Part shown: one piece after another, positions 18,907 to 29,679 of the stretch
How the letters are laid out: each line of letters opens with the position of its first letter
Numbering within the stretch: position 1 is the first letter of the stretch
DNA from: an uncultured Pelagibacteraceae bacterium
GTDB taxonomy: Bacteria; Pseudomonadota; Alphaproteobacteria; Pelagibacterales; Pelagibacteraceae
Direction: 5' to 3'
NCBI GenBank assembly: GCA_902545405.1
Contig: CACCFT010000003.1
Coordinates: forward strand, 1 to 64,000
Length of the DNA: 64,000 bases
The notes under the pieces: model-generated
Seen by the model: only the letters and a program-made list of their open reading frames with translations
The model's database searches: none
Told to the model about the DNA's origin: nothing
Translations under genes and position numbers: made by a program

Positions 18907-20025
18907 ATGAAAAATTACTCAAAATTAGGAACATTTGCTTCAAAAGGTAGACTGTTTAAAGAAGCGAGCAATCCTTTCAGATCACCTTTTCAAAGAGATA
19001 GAGATAGAATAATTCATTCTACCTCATTTAGAAGATTGAAGCACAAAACCCAGGTATTTGTTAATACTGAAGGAGATCATTATAGAACCAGAATCACACA
19101 TTCCATTGAAGTATCACAAATTGCTAGAACAATTGCTAAATACTTAGGTTTAAATGATGATTTAGCTGAAACATTAAGCTTAGCTCATGATTTAGGTCAT
19201 ACCCCTTTTGGTCATGCAGGAGAAGAGTCTCTAAATGAATGTATGTATGAATATGGTGGATTTGACCACAACCTTCAAACACTTAGGATAGTAATGTTCA
19301 TTGAAAATAAATATTTTAAATTTGAAGGTCTTAATTTAACATTAGAAACATTAGATGGTCTTATTAAACATAATGGTCCGGTAACAAAGCTAGTCAAAAT
19401 AAATAATTTAATTGGGTTAAAAAATTTAAAAAATAAAATTAATTTTTCAAAAAACTCCTCTTTGGAGGCTCAAATTGCATCTATATCCGATGACGTTGCA
19501 TATAATAACCATGATATTCAAGATGGAATAAAAGCTAAATTATTTACATTAAACGATCTTAAACAAATCTCTTTTTTTGATGAAATTTTAAAATCATATA
19601 AAAACAAATTAAAAAGTGAAAATAATGATATTCTTGTATATCAAACTATAAGAGACTCTATAAATTTAATGGTTCAAGACTTAATAAAAACTACGACAAG
19701 AAATATTTTAATGAATAAAATATTTACAAAAAAAGACGTATCAAATAAAAAAAATCAAATTGTTGATTTTTCCAACAAATTAAAAATAACTATAAATGAG
19801 ATTAGAGATTTCCTTAGAATAACTATGTATAATAATAAAGATGTATTAAAAAAAAATAACGAAGGAAAAAAGATAATTAAAAAGCTTTTTAATGTAATTA
19901 ACAAAAATCCAAAAAAGTATATTAAAACTAAATATTTAAAAACTAACAAAGAAAGAGCTATATCTGATTATATTTCTGGCATGACAGATAGGTACGCCAT
20001 ACAATTATATAAAGCATCAAAATGA
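18907..20025 (+). CDS. dgt: Deoxyguanosinetriphosphate triphosphohydrolase-like protein
   Basis: HD motifs: RRLKHKTQVF, THSIEVSQIARTI, LAHDLGHTPFGHAGE. Confidence 0.92.
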   Translation: MKNYSKLGTFASKGRLFKEASNPFRSPFQRDRDRIIHSTSFRRLKHKTQVFVNTEGDHYRTRITHSIEVSQIARTIAKYLGLNDDLAETLSLAHDLGHTPFGHAGEESLNECMYEYGGFDHNLQTLRIVMFIENKYFKFEGLNLTLETLDGLIKHNGPVTKLVKINNLIGLKNLKNKINFSKNSSLEAQIASISDDVAYNNHDIQDGIKAKLFTLNDLKQISFFDEILKSYKNKLKSENNDILVYQTIRDSINLMVQDLIKTTTRNILMNKIFTKKDVSNKKNQIVDFSNKLKITINEIRDFLRITMYNNKDVLKKNNEGKKIIKKLFNVINKNPKKYIKTKYLKTNKERAISDYISGMTDRYAIQLYKASK

Positions 20026-21752
20026 ATATATTTGAAGAATATTTAAATAAAATTTTAAATAAAATTAAATTAGCAAGTGAAGAAAAGCTAATTTTATTAC
20101 CTGAAAGTTTATCTGGTATAAATGTAGATATACCTCCTAAAAAATTTAAGTGCGATCTGTCAACCAATGTTGCAATGGTTTTATCTAAAACAAATAATGA
20201 ACCACCAATTAAAATTGCTGAAAAATTAAAAGATATTATTTTTAAAGACGATAATAATGTTGAGAAGATAGAAATAGCAAAGCCTGGATTTATAAATATT
20301 ATTTTAAAAAAAGAGTTTTGGACTTCATTTCTTTTAAATATAAATAATCTTAATAATTTTGGCGCAGCACTTAAGGGCTCTAAAAAGAAACATTTAATTG
20401 AATTCGTGTCTGCAAATCCCACTGGACCATTACATGTTGGTCATTGTAGAGGTGCTATACTAGGTGATGTTATCTCTAATTTGCTAAAATTTAACAATCA
20501 AGAAGTTGTAAAAGAATATTATGTAAATGATCATGGTAATCAAATTTTACATTTTACTAGATCTGTATATTTGAGAATAAAAGAAAAATTAGATAATCAA
20601 ACCTTTCCACTAAATGAGCATGATTTATATCCAGGAGAATACATCAAGGATATAGCCCAACACATTATAGATAATAATAATGATTTACAATTTGATGATT
20701 ATGAAAAAATAAAGTTAACACTTACTAAATTAGCAATTACAGAGTCACTTAAACTCATTAAGACCAATTTAAATAATTTGGGAATTATTCATGATAATTT
20801 TGCGAGTGAGACTGAAATAGTTAAAAATAAAGAGGTTGATAAGGTTATTGAGAAACTTAAAAAAGATAAATTTGTATATATAGGAAAAATCAAAGCTCCC
20901 GAAGGAGAAGACACAACTAATTGGGTAGTAAGAGATCAGTTACTTTTTAGATCAACAGATTTTGGGGATGATAAAGATAGGGCATTACAAAAATCTGACA
21001 ACACATGGACTTATTTTGCCGGAGATGTTGCGTATCATAATACAAAACTAAACAGAAAATTTGATAAATTAATAAATATTTTAGGAGCGGATCATGCGGG
21101 TTATATAAAAAGAATTACATCTGTTGTTGAAGCATTATCTGGAGAAAAAAATAAATTAATTTGTAAAGTAAGCCAACTTGTTAAGTTAATAAAAGATGGC
21201 AAACCTTTTAAAATGTCTAAAAGAAAAGGTGATTACATTACCGTTGAAGATTTAATTTCTGAAGTAGGAAAAGATGCAACAAGATTTATTATGCTAAGTA
21301 GAAGCAATGATGCTGAATTAGATTTTGATTTTACAAAAGTAAAAGAAAAATCCAAAGACAATCCGCTTTATTATGTTCAATATTGTTATGCTAGAATTTC
21401 ATCAGTTTTTAGAAATATAAATAAAAATATTGATGACAAGATTGATAATGAAAATAATAATATGCAATTTAATAATGAAGAAATTGAAATTTTTAAAAAA
21501 ATATCTGAATGGCCTAAATGTGTAGAAATTTCCACTAATAAACTAGAACCTCATAGGATCCCTGTATATTTATATGAGTTATCATCTCAGTTTCATTCCT
21601 ATTGGAATATGGGAAAAGATGATGTTGAAAAAAGATTTATCAATGATGATAAAACAATAAATGTAGAAAAACTAATATTTTTAAAATCTATTGCAAAAAC
21701 AATTAAAACTGGAATGGATATTATAGGTGTTGATACACCTGAAAAAATGTAA
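20022..21752 (+). CDS. argS: Arginyl-tRNA synthetase
   Basis: EFVSANPTGPLHVGHCRGAILGD HIGH motif; KMSKRKG. Confidence 0.95.
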   Translation: MNIFEEYLNKILNKIKLASEEKLILLPESLSGINVDIPPKKFKCDLSTNVAMVLSKTNNEPPIKIAEKLKDIIFKDDNNVEKIEIAKPGFINIILKKEFWTSFLLNINNLNNFGAALKGSKKKHLIEFVSANPTGPLHVGHCRGAILGDVISNLLKFNNQEVVKEYYVNDHGNQILHFTRSVYLRIKEKLDNQTFPLNEHDLYPGEYIKDIAQHIIDNNNDLQFDDYEKIKLTLTKLAITESLKLIKTNLNNLGIIHDNFASETEIVKNKEVDKVIEKLKKDKFVYIGKIKAPEGEDTTNWVVRDQLLFRSTDFGDDKDRALQKSDNTWTYFAGDVAYHNTKLNRKFDKLINILGADHAGYIKRITSVVEALSGEKNKLICKVSQLVKLIKDGKPFKMSKRKGDYITVEDLISEVGKDATRFIMLSRSNDAELDFDFTKVKEKSKDNPLYYVQYCYARISSVFRNINKNIDDKIDNENNNMQFNNEEIEIFKKISEWPKCVEISTNKLEPHRIPVYLYELSSQFHSYWNMGKDDVEKRFINDDKTINVEKLIFLKSIAKTIKTGMDIIGVDTPEKM

Positions 21753-22009
21753 TGCTAAAAGAGCTCAAATATCTATTTTATTTAATAATTATATTTTTCT
21801 TTCTATTTTTTACTCTAAGATATTATTTTTCAGACGACAATTTCAAAAAATCATATAGAGCAGTTTCAAGTATTGATGAAAAAATCTCATCTAACGAAAA
21901 TAATCTATTTATTCTTAAAAATGATACGGACAACATTATTGAATATGTAGAATACAAAAATAAAAACACAAAAAAATATTCTTTTTGGGAATTATTATAT
22001 AATGATTAA
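21752..22009 (+). CDS. Small single-TM protein between argS and nagZ
   Basis: 85-aa ORF overlapping both neighbours; N-terminal TM. Confidence 0.6.
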   Translation: MLKELKYLFYLIIIFFFLFFTLRYYFSDDNFKKSYRAVSSIDEKISSNENNLFILKNDTDNIIEYVEYKNKNTKKYSFWELLYND

Positions 22010-22952
22010 AAAAACTAGAGCTTTTATATGTGGCATTAGTGGACATAATTTAAAAAAAAGTGAAGTAAGTTTTTTAAAAAAATATAAGCCATGGGGAATA
22101 ATCCTTTTTTCAAGAAATATAAAATCAATCAATCAAGTTCAAAAATTAACCATTTCGATTAAAAAAATATTTAAAAATTCTAACTATCCAATTTTAATTG
22201 ATGAAGAAGGTGGAAGAGTAAGCAGGTTAAGAAAATTTATAGATAATTCTATTTTTAGTGCAAAATATTTTGGCGATTTATATTCAAAAGATAAAAAAAA
22301 ATTTGATATTTATTTCAATGTTTATGTAAAGCAAATATCCTATTTGTTAAGACTTATTGGTATTAATATTAATACAGTTCCCGTATTGGATTTAAGACGA
22401 AATAAGTATCATAAAATTATAGGTGATCGATCCTATTCAAATGATAGAAAAACTCTGTCTAAAATTGGCGATATATCTATCGAAAAATTTCACGAAAATA
22501 GGGTTGGTACAGTAATTAAACATCTTCCAGGTCATGGTTTAGCTAAAGTTGATAGTCATTATAAATTACCAGTTATAGACAAAGATCTAAAGTATCTTAA
22601 AAAATATGATTTTTTTCCATTTACCAAAAAAAAATCTGTTTTAGGTATGACTGGTCACTTGTTGTTTAAGAAACTTGATCCATTAAATAACGTTTCACAT
22701 TCTAAAAAAATCATAAAATTGATTAGAAGAGAAATATCATTCAAGGGAATATTAATGTCTGATGATATTTCTATGGGCGCTCTTAAAGGTAATTTAAAAA
22801 ATAACGTTATTAAATCTTTTCGTGCAGGTTGTAATTTGGTACTTCATTGCAATGGAAAAATGAGCGAAATGAATGTAGTAGGTCAAAATTCACCTTATAT
22901 CGATGATTTTATTGTAAAAAAAACTTCTAAATTAATTCAAATAATAAGTTAA
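22002..22952 (+). CDS. nagZ: Beta-N-acetylhexosaminidase NagZ (GH3)
   Basis: ILIDEEGGRVSRL; VIKHLPGHGLAKVDSH catalytic loop; MSDDISMGAL. Confidence 0.9.
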   Translation: MIKKTRAFICGISGHNLKKSEVSFLKKYKPWGIILFSRNIKSINQVQKLTISIKKIFKNSNYPILIDEEGGRVSRLRKFIDNSIFSAKYFGDLYSKDKKKFDIYFNVYVKQISYLLRLIGININTVPVLDLRRNKYHKIIGDRSYSNDRKTLSKIGDISIEKFHENRVGTVIKHLPGHGLAKVDSHYKLPVIDKDLKYLKKYDFFPFTKKKSVLGMTGHLLFKKLDPLNNVSHSKKIIKLIRREISFKGILMSDDISMGALKGNLKNNVIKSFRAGCNLVLHCNGKMSEMNVVGQNSPYIDDFIVKKTSKLIQIIS

Positions 22953-22962
22953 ATTTAAATAC

Positions 22963-23694
22963 ATGAGTGATTCTTTAGAATTTAATGTTGATCTTAGTAA
23001 TTACTCTGGATCATTAGAAATACTTTTAGATTTAGCAAAATCACAAAAAGTTGATTTGGAAAATATATCAATCACTAAATTAGCAGATCAATTTCATGAT
23101 TTTATAACAAAAACTGAAAATTTAAATTTAGAATTAGCCTCAGAATATTTGCTAATGGCTACTTGGTTAACTTATCTTAAATCTAAACTACTATTACCAG
23201 AAACAGAGGAAGAGGAATTTAAAGCTCTTGAAGTAGCAGAGAAATTAAAGCTCCAACTTAAAAAACTAGAATTAATAAGATTATTGTCTTCTCAGATGTT
23301 GAGCAGAAAAAGATTAGGCAAAGATATTTTTATGAGAGGTTCAAAAAGTGGAATGAGATCAATTTATAATTCTCAATATTCATTAACATTATTTGAATTA
23401 TTAAAAACGTATTCGAATATCGTAATGACAAAAGATTTTCAGAGAATGAATATTCCGAAACTTCCAGTATTTACTACTGAAGAGGGTATTAAAGTTATAA
23501 AAGAGTTTTACAATAATTTAAATGATTGGAAAAATATGACTGATCTAATACCAAAAAATTTTAGAAACTCTAAAACTTTAAGTAAGACTGGTAATGCAGG
23601 AATTTTTGCTGGGTCCTTAGAGCTTGCAAAAGAAGGTAATATATCTATTAAACAAAATAATTTATTTGAGGACATATATATTAAAAAAATCTAA
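22963..23694 (+). CDS. scpA: Segregation and condensation protein A
   Basis: YSGSLEILLDLAKSQKVDLENISI; context. Confidence 0.9.
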   Translation: MSDSLEFNVDLSNYSGSLEILLDLAKSQKVDLENISITKLADQFHDFITKTENLNLELASEYLLMATWLTYLKSKLLLPETEEEEFKALEVAEKLKLQLKKLELIRLLSSQMLSRKRLGKDIFMRGSKSGMRSIYNSQYSLTLFELLKTYSNIVMTKDFQRMNIPKLPVFTTEEGIKVIKEFYNNLNDWKNMTDLIPKNFRNSKTLSKTGNAGIFAGSLELAKEGNISIKQNNLFEDIYIKKI

Positions 23695-24386
23695 TGAATA
23701 AATTAAAAAAAAATAATGTTGTATCATTTCCATCTAAATTAAGTGATGTTGATAAAGAAATAGAGGCTATTGTTTTTGCAGCTGCAGAGCCTTTAAATAT
23801 TGAAACTATTGAAAATAAAATTTCAAAAAAGACAGATGTTGAAAAATCTTTACTAAAACTTCAGAATTTTTATTCTGATCGTGGAATAAATTTAGTCTGT
23901 ATATCCAATAAATGGTCTTTTAGAACTTCACCAAATTTATCCTCATTAATGTCTCAACAAAAAACTGTTGAAAAAAAATTATCAAAGGCTGCGATAGAAA
24001 CACTTGCAATTATTGTTTATCATCAACCAGTCACTAGAGCTGAAATAGAAGAAATTCGTGGAGTTGCGTTCGGGAATAATACACTTGAGATATTGATGGA
24101 ATTGAATTGGGTTAAACCTCAAGGTCGAAAAGATGCCCCTGGCAAACCTATTCAATACGGAACAACAGATGACTTTTTAAGTCATTTCAATCTTCAAAAA
24201 TTGTCAGACCTTCCAACTGTTGATGAATTAGGAACTGCAGGTCTTATTGATACATCTAGTGTAGATGCATCGATATTTGGGACAGGCAAATTCTATAAAG
24301 AAAAACAAGAGGATAAAAAGGAAAATATATACTCTGACATAGATGAGATGCTTAATAGCACTCTTAATACCGATAACGATAAATAA
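23694..24386 (+). CDS. scpB: Segregation and condensation protein B
   Basis: LSKAAIETLAIIVYHQPVTRAEIEEIRGV. Confidence 0.92.
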   Translation: MNKLKKNNVVSFPSKLSDVDKEIEAIVFAAAEPLNIETIENKISKKTDVEKSLLKLQNFYSDRGINLVCISNKWSFRTSPNLSSLMSQQKTVEKKLSKAAIETLAIIVYHQPVTRAEIEEIRGVAFGNNTLEILMELNWVKPQGRKDAPGKPIQYGTTDDFLSHFNLQKLSDLPTVDELGTAGLIDTSSVDASIFGTGKFYKEKQEDKKENIYSDIDEMLNSTLNTDNDK

Positions 24387-24428
24387 AAAAATAGTTTTAA
24401 AACTAAAATTATAAGGTTATAAGTAATT

Positions 24429-24626
24429 ATGAGTATAGGATTTTGGCAAATTGCAATTGTAGTAATTTTAGTAGTATTACTTTTTGGTAGAGGTAAAATC
24501 TCTAGTCTAATGGGTGATGTTGCTAAAGGAATTAAAAGTTTTAAAAAAGGTATGGCTACAGATGCTACAGAAGATAGCCAACCAAAAAATATATCTGAAA
24601 ATCAAGACTCAGACAAAAAAGAGTAA
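24429..24626 (+). CDS. tatA: Twin-arginine translocase subunit TatA
   Basis: [29 protein letters not shown]. Confidence 0.92.
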   Translation: MSIGFWQIAIVVILVVLLFGRGKISSLMGDVAKGIKSFKKGMATDATEDSQPKNISENQDSDKKE

Positions 24627-24629
24627 TCA

Positions 24630-24866
24630 ATGCCACAGATCGGCTGGTTTGAAATATTAATAATAGTATCTATTGCAATAATAGTTGTAGGACCAAAAGA
24701 CTTTCCTGTAATGTTAAAAAAAGTTGGATCATGGATAGGTTCTGCTAAGAGATATTTTTCAGATGTTCAAAATCAAGTTACAGAAATAACGGATGTTTCA
24801 ATTAAAGAAGAATTAAAAAAAAACACTGAAATCATGAAAGAGGACAAACCTAAAGATGACAGCTAA
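24630..24866 (+). CDS. tatB: Twin-arginine translocase subunit TatB
   Basis: IGWFEILIIVSIAIIVVGPKDFP. Confidence 0.9.
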   Translation: MPQIGWFEILIIVSIAIIVVGPKDFPVMLKKVGSWIGSAKRYFSDVQNQVTEITDVSIKEELKKNTEIMKEDKPKDDS

Positions 24867-25629
24867 AAAAAAAGAAACAGGTTTTATAAGTCATCTTACC
24901 GAATTAAGACAAAGACTAATACATTCATTTATCTTCTTAGCAGTATTATTTGTAGTTTGTTACTATTTTTCTGAATACATATATGGATTTTTAGTTGAAC
25001 CTTATGCCAATGCTGTAAAGGATGATAATGTTGATAGAAGATTAATTTTTACCGCTCTTCAAGAAACATTTTTAACATATCTTAAAGTTTCTTTTTTTGC
25101 AGCTTTTTTTGTGACCAGTCCATATATCCTTATTCAAATTTGGAAATTTATTGCACCAGGATTATACACTCATGAAAAGAAAGCAATTATGCCTTACTTA
25201 GTAATTACACCAATACTTTTTTTACTAGGAGGTATGCTTGTTTATTATCTAATTATGCCACTAGCATTTAAATTCTTTTTATCATTTGAAAGTGCGGGAC
25301 TTGGGACTAGCTTGCCGATTCAATTAGAAGCTAAAGTAAATGAATACTTATCTCTTGTGATGAAGTTAATTTTTGCATTTGGATTAAGTTTTCAGCTACC
25401 AGTTGTATTAAGTTTGCTTGCAAGAATAGGAGTTGTAAATTCAACTTATTTAAGAGAAAGAAGAAAATATTTTGTTGTAATAATATTTGCTGCTGCTGCA
25501 ATATTAACTCCACCAGATCCAATTACGCAAATAGGTTTAGCAATACCTTTGTTAATTTTATATGAATTATCAATTTTTTCTGTAAATATTATCGAAAAGA
25601 AAGCTCAAGAGAGAAATGCACAATATTAA
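24856..25629 (+). CDS. tatC: Twin-arginine translocase subunit TatC
   Basis: FISHLTELRQRLIHS; TPPDPITQIGLAIPLLILYE. Confidence 0.95.
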   Translation: MTAKKKETGFISHLTELRQRLIHSFIFLAVLFVVCYYFSEYIYGFLVEPYANAVKDDNVDRRLIFTALQETFLTYLKVSFFAAFFVTSPYILIQIWKFIAPGLYTHEKKAIMPYLVITPILFLLGGMLVYYLIMPLAFKFFLSFESAGLGTSLPIQLEAKVNEYLSLVMKLIFAFGLSFQLPVVLSLLARIGVVNSTYLRERRKYFVVIIFAAAAILTPPDPITQIGLAIPLLILYELSIFSVNIIEKKAQERNAQY

Positions 25630-26875
25630 AGATATTAGAAAAGATATCGATAATTTTAAAAATACAATTAAAAATCGAAACGTTGACGTAGACTTTGATC
25701 AAATACTAAATCTCGATGAAGAAAATAGAAAATTAATTCAAGAAAAAGAAAAATTAGAAATGGAAAAAAAATCTATTTCTAAATCTAAAGACGAAACCCT
25801 TTTTGAAAAGTCTAAAGAAATTTCAAATAAAATAGATGATTTAAGTAAAAATCAAAAAAATGTTAAAGACCAACTTGATCAGATATTAAGTAATATTCCT
25901 AATTTACCATTGAATGATGTCCCCGTAGGTAAGGATGAAAATAGCAATAAAGAGGTTGTAAAATCTGGTGAAATTAAAGAAATGAGTTTTAAACCAAAAT
26001 CTCATTATGAAATTGGTGAAAAACTGAATATGTTAGATTTTGATTTAGCAACAAAAACAACTGGATCTAGATTTGTTTTTGTTAAAGACAAATTAGCATC
26101 ATTAGAAAGAGCAATTTCTAATTTTATGATTGATACACATGTCAGTAATAACGGCTACACTGAAATCTCTCCACCTTTAATGGCTACAGACAACACTATG
26201 TTTGGAACTGGCCAATTGCCCAAATTTGAAAATGATCAATTCGAAATTAAGTTTGATGATAAAAATGATAGAAAGTTTTTAATCCCTACTGCTGAAGTAA
26301 TATTAACTAATATGGTTAAAAATCAGATATTGAACATAAAATCATTGCCAATGAGATTAGTTGCATCAACACCTTGTTTTAGAAAAGAAGCAGGAAGTTA
26401 TGGTAAAGATACAAAGGGTATGATTAGACAACATCAATTTTATAAAGTTGAATTAGTCAGTATTGTAGAAAATAACAAATGTATTGAGGAACTAGAGAGA
26501 ATGACTAATTGTGCAACTAAAATTTTAGATGATTTACAATTACCTTACAGAAAAATTATTTTAAGCACTGGTGATATGGGTTTTAGTGCAGAAAAAACTT
26601 ATGACATAGAGGTTTGGCTTCCATCTGAAAATAAATATAGAGAAATATCAAGCTGTTCTTCATGTGGAACATTTCAGGCTAAAAGAATGAAAGCTAGATA
26701 TAAAAATAATAATAACGAAAATGAATTTGTTGGTACTTTAAATGGGAGCGGACTTGCCGTTGGTAGAACTTTAATTGCGATATTAGAAAATTATCAAACT
26801 GAGGATGGTTCAATAACTATTCCTGAAAAACTAAGACCATATATGAACAATATGGAGAAAATAGGTATCAATTAA
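25616..26875 (+). CDS. serS: Seryl-tRNA synthetase
   Basis: TPCFRKEAGSYGKDTKGMIRQHQFYKVELV; class II motifs. Confidence 0.95.
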   Translation: MHNIKDIRKDIDNFKNTIKNRNVDVDFDQILNLDEENRKLIQEKEKLEMEKKSISKSKDETLFEKSKEISNKIDDLSKNQKNVKDQLDQILSNIPNLPLNDVPVGKDENSNKEVVKSGEIKEMSFKPKSHYEIGEKLNMLDFDLATKTTGSRFVFVKDKLASLERAISNFMIDTHVSNNGYTEISPPLMATDNTMFGTGQLPKFENDQFEIKFDDKNDRKFLIPTAEVILTNMVKNQILNIKSLPMRLVASTPCFRKEAGSYGKDTKGMIRQHQFYKVELVSIVENNKCIEELERMTNCATKILDDLQLPYRKIILSTGDMGFSAEKTYDIEVWLPSENKYREISSCSSCGTFQAKRMKARYKNNNNENEFVGTLNGSGLAVGRTLIAILENYQTEDGSITIPEKLRPYMNNMEKIGIN

Positions 26876-26932
26876 GAGTTGTCTTCTAAAAGTATATAGT
26901 ATAAATAATCGTTAACTTTTTAAGGACTTAAC

Positions 26933-27217
26933 ATGGACGCAGGAATTGGACAATTTATACCCCTAATTTTAATATTCGTAATATTTTACTTTTTCTTAAT
27001 TAGACCTCAGCAAAAGAAAGTTAAAGAACATAAGGCTATGGTTGAAGCTTTAAAGCGTGGAGATAAAGTTATTACTTCTGGGGGTATCGTTGGCACTGTA
27101 GAACGAGTTATCGATAATGAAAAAGTAGAAGTTATGATAGCTGATAATGTTAAAGTTGAAATTGTTCGAGCTACAGGAATACAAGGACTAGTTACTAAAG
27201 CTGAACCAAAAAAATAA
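26933..27217 (+). CDS. yajC: Preprotein translocase subunit YajC
   Basis: FYFFLIRPQQKKVKEHKAMVEALKRGDKVITSGGI. Confidence 0.95.
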   Translation: MDAGIGQFIPLILIFVIFYFFLIRPQQKKVKEHKAMVEALKRGDKVITSGGIVGTVERVIDNEKVEVMIADNVKVEIVRATGIQGLVTKAEPKK

Positions 27218-27229
27218 TAACTTCCTAAA

Positions 27230-28783
27230 GTGTTATATTTTTCTAAATTAAGAGTTTTTAGTGTTTTAATTTTTACACTTATTATTTCATATTTTACCAT
27301 TTCCAATTTTACAAAAGTTGATGATGAATTTTTTTCAAAAAATATAAAATTAGGATTAGATTTACAAGGTGGTTCTTATTTATTGTTAGAGATAGATAAC
27401 GAACCAGTCATTACTCAAAGATTGCAAAGTAAAGTATTAGAGTTTAAAAAATTTTTCAAAGATAAAGATATTAAGGTTAGAAATTTTGTAATTGAGGATA
27501 AGTCAATTATATTCGATGTTGAAAATTCTAAGATTGAGGATGTTAAATCTCTGTTAGATGATGATAAAAGTGAGATAAATCCTTATTTTCAACAATATAA
27601 ATCCCATCAATTTAACTTTGAAAACATGGATACCTCATTCAAGTTAGAATTTTCTGACTATGGACTAGTATTGTTAAAAAATTCATCATTAGATCAAGCA
27701 ATTGAAATTGTAAGAAGAAGAGTTGATGAAGTAGGAACTAATGAGCCAAATATTTTAAAAAGAGGTAATGATAGAATTCTTGTTGAGTTGCCAGGATTAG
27801 ACGATCCTGGTAGAATTAAATCTTTATTAGGTAAAACAGCAAACCTAACATTCCAATTTATATCCAGTAGTTCTGAAGAATCATTTGGTACAGAAAAACT
27901 TTCTTTTGAGGATGGCTCTAGTGAAGCCATTGTTAGTAAACGAATTGTTTTAAGTGGTGATAATCTTATGGATGCTAAGCCCACTATGAATAATCAAACT
28001 AATGAGACAGTTGTTTCATTTAGCTTGGATAGAGTAGGAGCAAGAAAGTTTGGTAAGGCGACTTCAAATGGTGTTGGAAAAAGGTTAGCAATTGTTTTGG
28101 ATGGAAAAATTATTAGCGCTCCTGAAGTCAGAGAACCAATTATTGGAGGAAATGGACAGATATCTGGTAATTTCACCTTTCAATCAGCAACAGATTTAGC
28201 TTTACTATTAAGATCAGGTGCTTTGCCGGCTCCACTTAATATTATTGAAGAAAGAACTGTAGGTCCCGACCTTGGAAAAGATTCAATTAATGCAGGAATT
28301 ATGTCATTGATAATAGGATTTATCTTAGTCGTTGCCTTTATGTTCTATAAATATAGATTTTTCGGCTTAATTGCTAACTTAGCCTTAATTTCTAATTTAT
28401 TTTTATTAGTAGGAATTTTAACATTATTTGAAGCAACTCTTACACTCCCTGGAATTGCAGGTATTATTTTAACAGTAGGTATGGCCGTTGATGCAAATGT
28501 TTTAATTTTTGAGAGAATTAAAGAAGAATTAAAAAATGAAAATAATTCAATTGTAGCTTTTGATTCTGGTTATACAAAATCACGAACAACAATTTTAGAT
28601 GCCAATATTACAACTTTAATCGCTGCAGTAATCCTATTTTTCATGGGCTCAGGTCCAATTAAAGGATTTTCTATAACACTTGGAGTTGGAATACTTACAA
28701 CACTATTTTCAGTATATTTTATTGCCCGTTTGATTACTGCTTACTATGTCATCAAAAATAAACATAAGGAAAAACTTATATAA
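27230..28783 (+). CDS. secD: Protein translocase subunit SecD (non-ATG start)
   Basis: LGLDLQGGSYLLLEID; VGMAVDANVLIFERIKEEL. Confidence 0.95.
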   Translation: MLYFSKLRVFSVLIFTLIISYFTISNFTKVDDEFFSKNIKLGLDLQGGSYLLLEIDNEPVITQRLQSKVLEFKKFFKDKDIKVRNFVIEDKSIIFDVENSKIEDVKSLLDDDKSEINPYFQQYKSHQFNFENMDTSFKLEFSDYGLVLLKNSSLDQAIEIVRRRVDEVGTNEPNILKRGNDRILVELPGLDDPGRIKSLLGKTANLTFQFISSSSEESFGTEKLSFEDGSSEAIVSKRIVLSGDNLMDAKPTMNNQTNETVVSFSLDRVGARKFGKATSNGVGKRLAIVLDGKIISAPEVREPIIGGNGQISGNFTFQSATDLALLLRSGALPAPLNIIEERTVGPDLGKDSINAGIMSLIIGFILVVAFMFYKYRFFGLIANLALISNLFLLVGILTLFEATLTLPGIAGIILTVGMAVDANVLIFERIKEELKNENNSIVAFDSGYTKSRTTILDANITTLIAAVILFFMGSGPIKGFSITLGVGILTTLFSVYFIARLITAYYVIKNKHKEKLI

Positions 28784-29679
28784 TGAAAACAATCTATTTT
28801 AATAAGTTTTATAAAAGTTTTAATATACTTTCAGGTATATTAATCATAGCTTCCTTAGTTTTCTTAGTTTTTAAAGGATTGAATTTTGGTGTTGATTTTA
28901 AAGGGGGTACTCTAATAGAGCTAAGGACTGACAAATCTTCTGCTAATATAACAAAAATAAGAGATAGTTTTAATCAAATGAATCTTGGTGATGTTTCAGT
29001 GAAAAATTTTGGTAATGAAACAGATTTTGTAGTTAAATTTGAAAAACAAAATTCAAATGATCCAAAGTTTATAGAGGAGATAAAAACTAAGCTATCAAAT
29101 TCTATAGGTACGGTTGATTTTAGAAGAGTAGAAAATGTTGGGCCAAAGGTTAGTGCAGAACTTCTGAGATCAGGTGTAATAGCGATAGCTTTATCTTTAG
29201 CGGCTATGCTTTTATATATTTGGATCAGATTTGAGTGGCAATTTAGTCTTGGAGCTATTTTAGCTTTATTTCATGACGTTATAATTACATTAGGAGTATT
29301 TTCTGTATTTTCATTAGAAATCAATCTTTCAATCGTTGCAGCTGTTTTAACAATAGTTGGATATTCAATGAATGATACAGTTGTAATATTTGATAGAGTT
29401 AGAGAAAATTTGCGTAAATATGCTGATATTAAAATATTCGAACTAACAAATATCTCAATAAATGAAACTTTATCACGAACAATAATAACTTCAGTTACTA
29501 CATTGTTGGCACTTTTATCTATATTTATTTTTGGTGGAGAAATATTAAAAGGATTTTCGTTGGCAATGATATTAGGAGTAATTTTTGGAACTTATTCATC
29601 TATTTATATTGCAAACCCAGTACTAGTCTCTTTAAAAGTTAGCCAAAGAACCATTGTTAAGGAAGAAAAGAATAATTAA
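28783..29679 (+). CDS. secF: Protein translocase subunit SecF
   Basis: GLNFGVDFKGGTLIELR; YSMNDTVVIFDRVREN. Confidence 0.95.
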   Translation: MKTIYFNKFYKSFNILSGILIIASLVFLVFKGLNFGVDFKGGTLIELRTDKSSANITKIRDSFNQMNLGDVSVKNFGNETDFVVKFEKQNSNDPKFIEEIKTKLSNSIGTVDFRRVENVGPKVSAELLRSGVIAIALSLAAMLLYIWIRFEWQFSLGAILALFHDVIITLGVFSVFSLEINLSIVAAVLTIVGYSMNDTVVIFDRVRENLRKYADIKIFELTNISINETLSRTIITSVTTLLALLSIFIFGGEILKGFSLAMILGVIFGTYSSIYIANPVLVSLKVSQRTIVKEEKNN

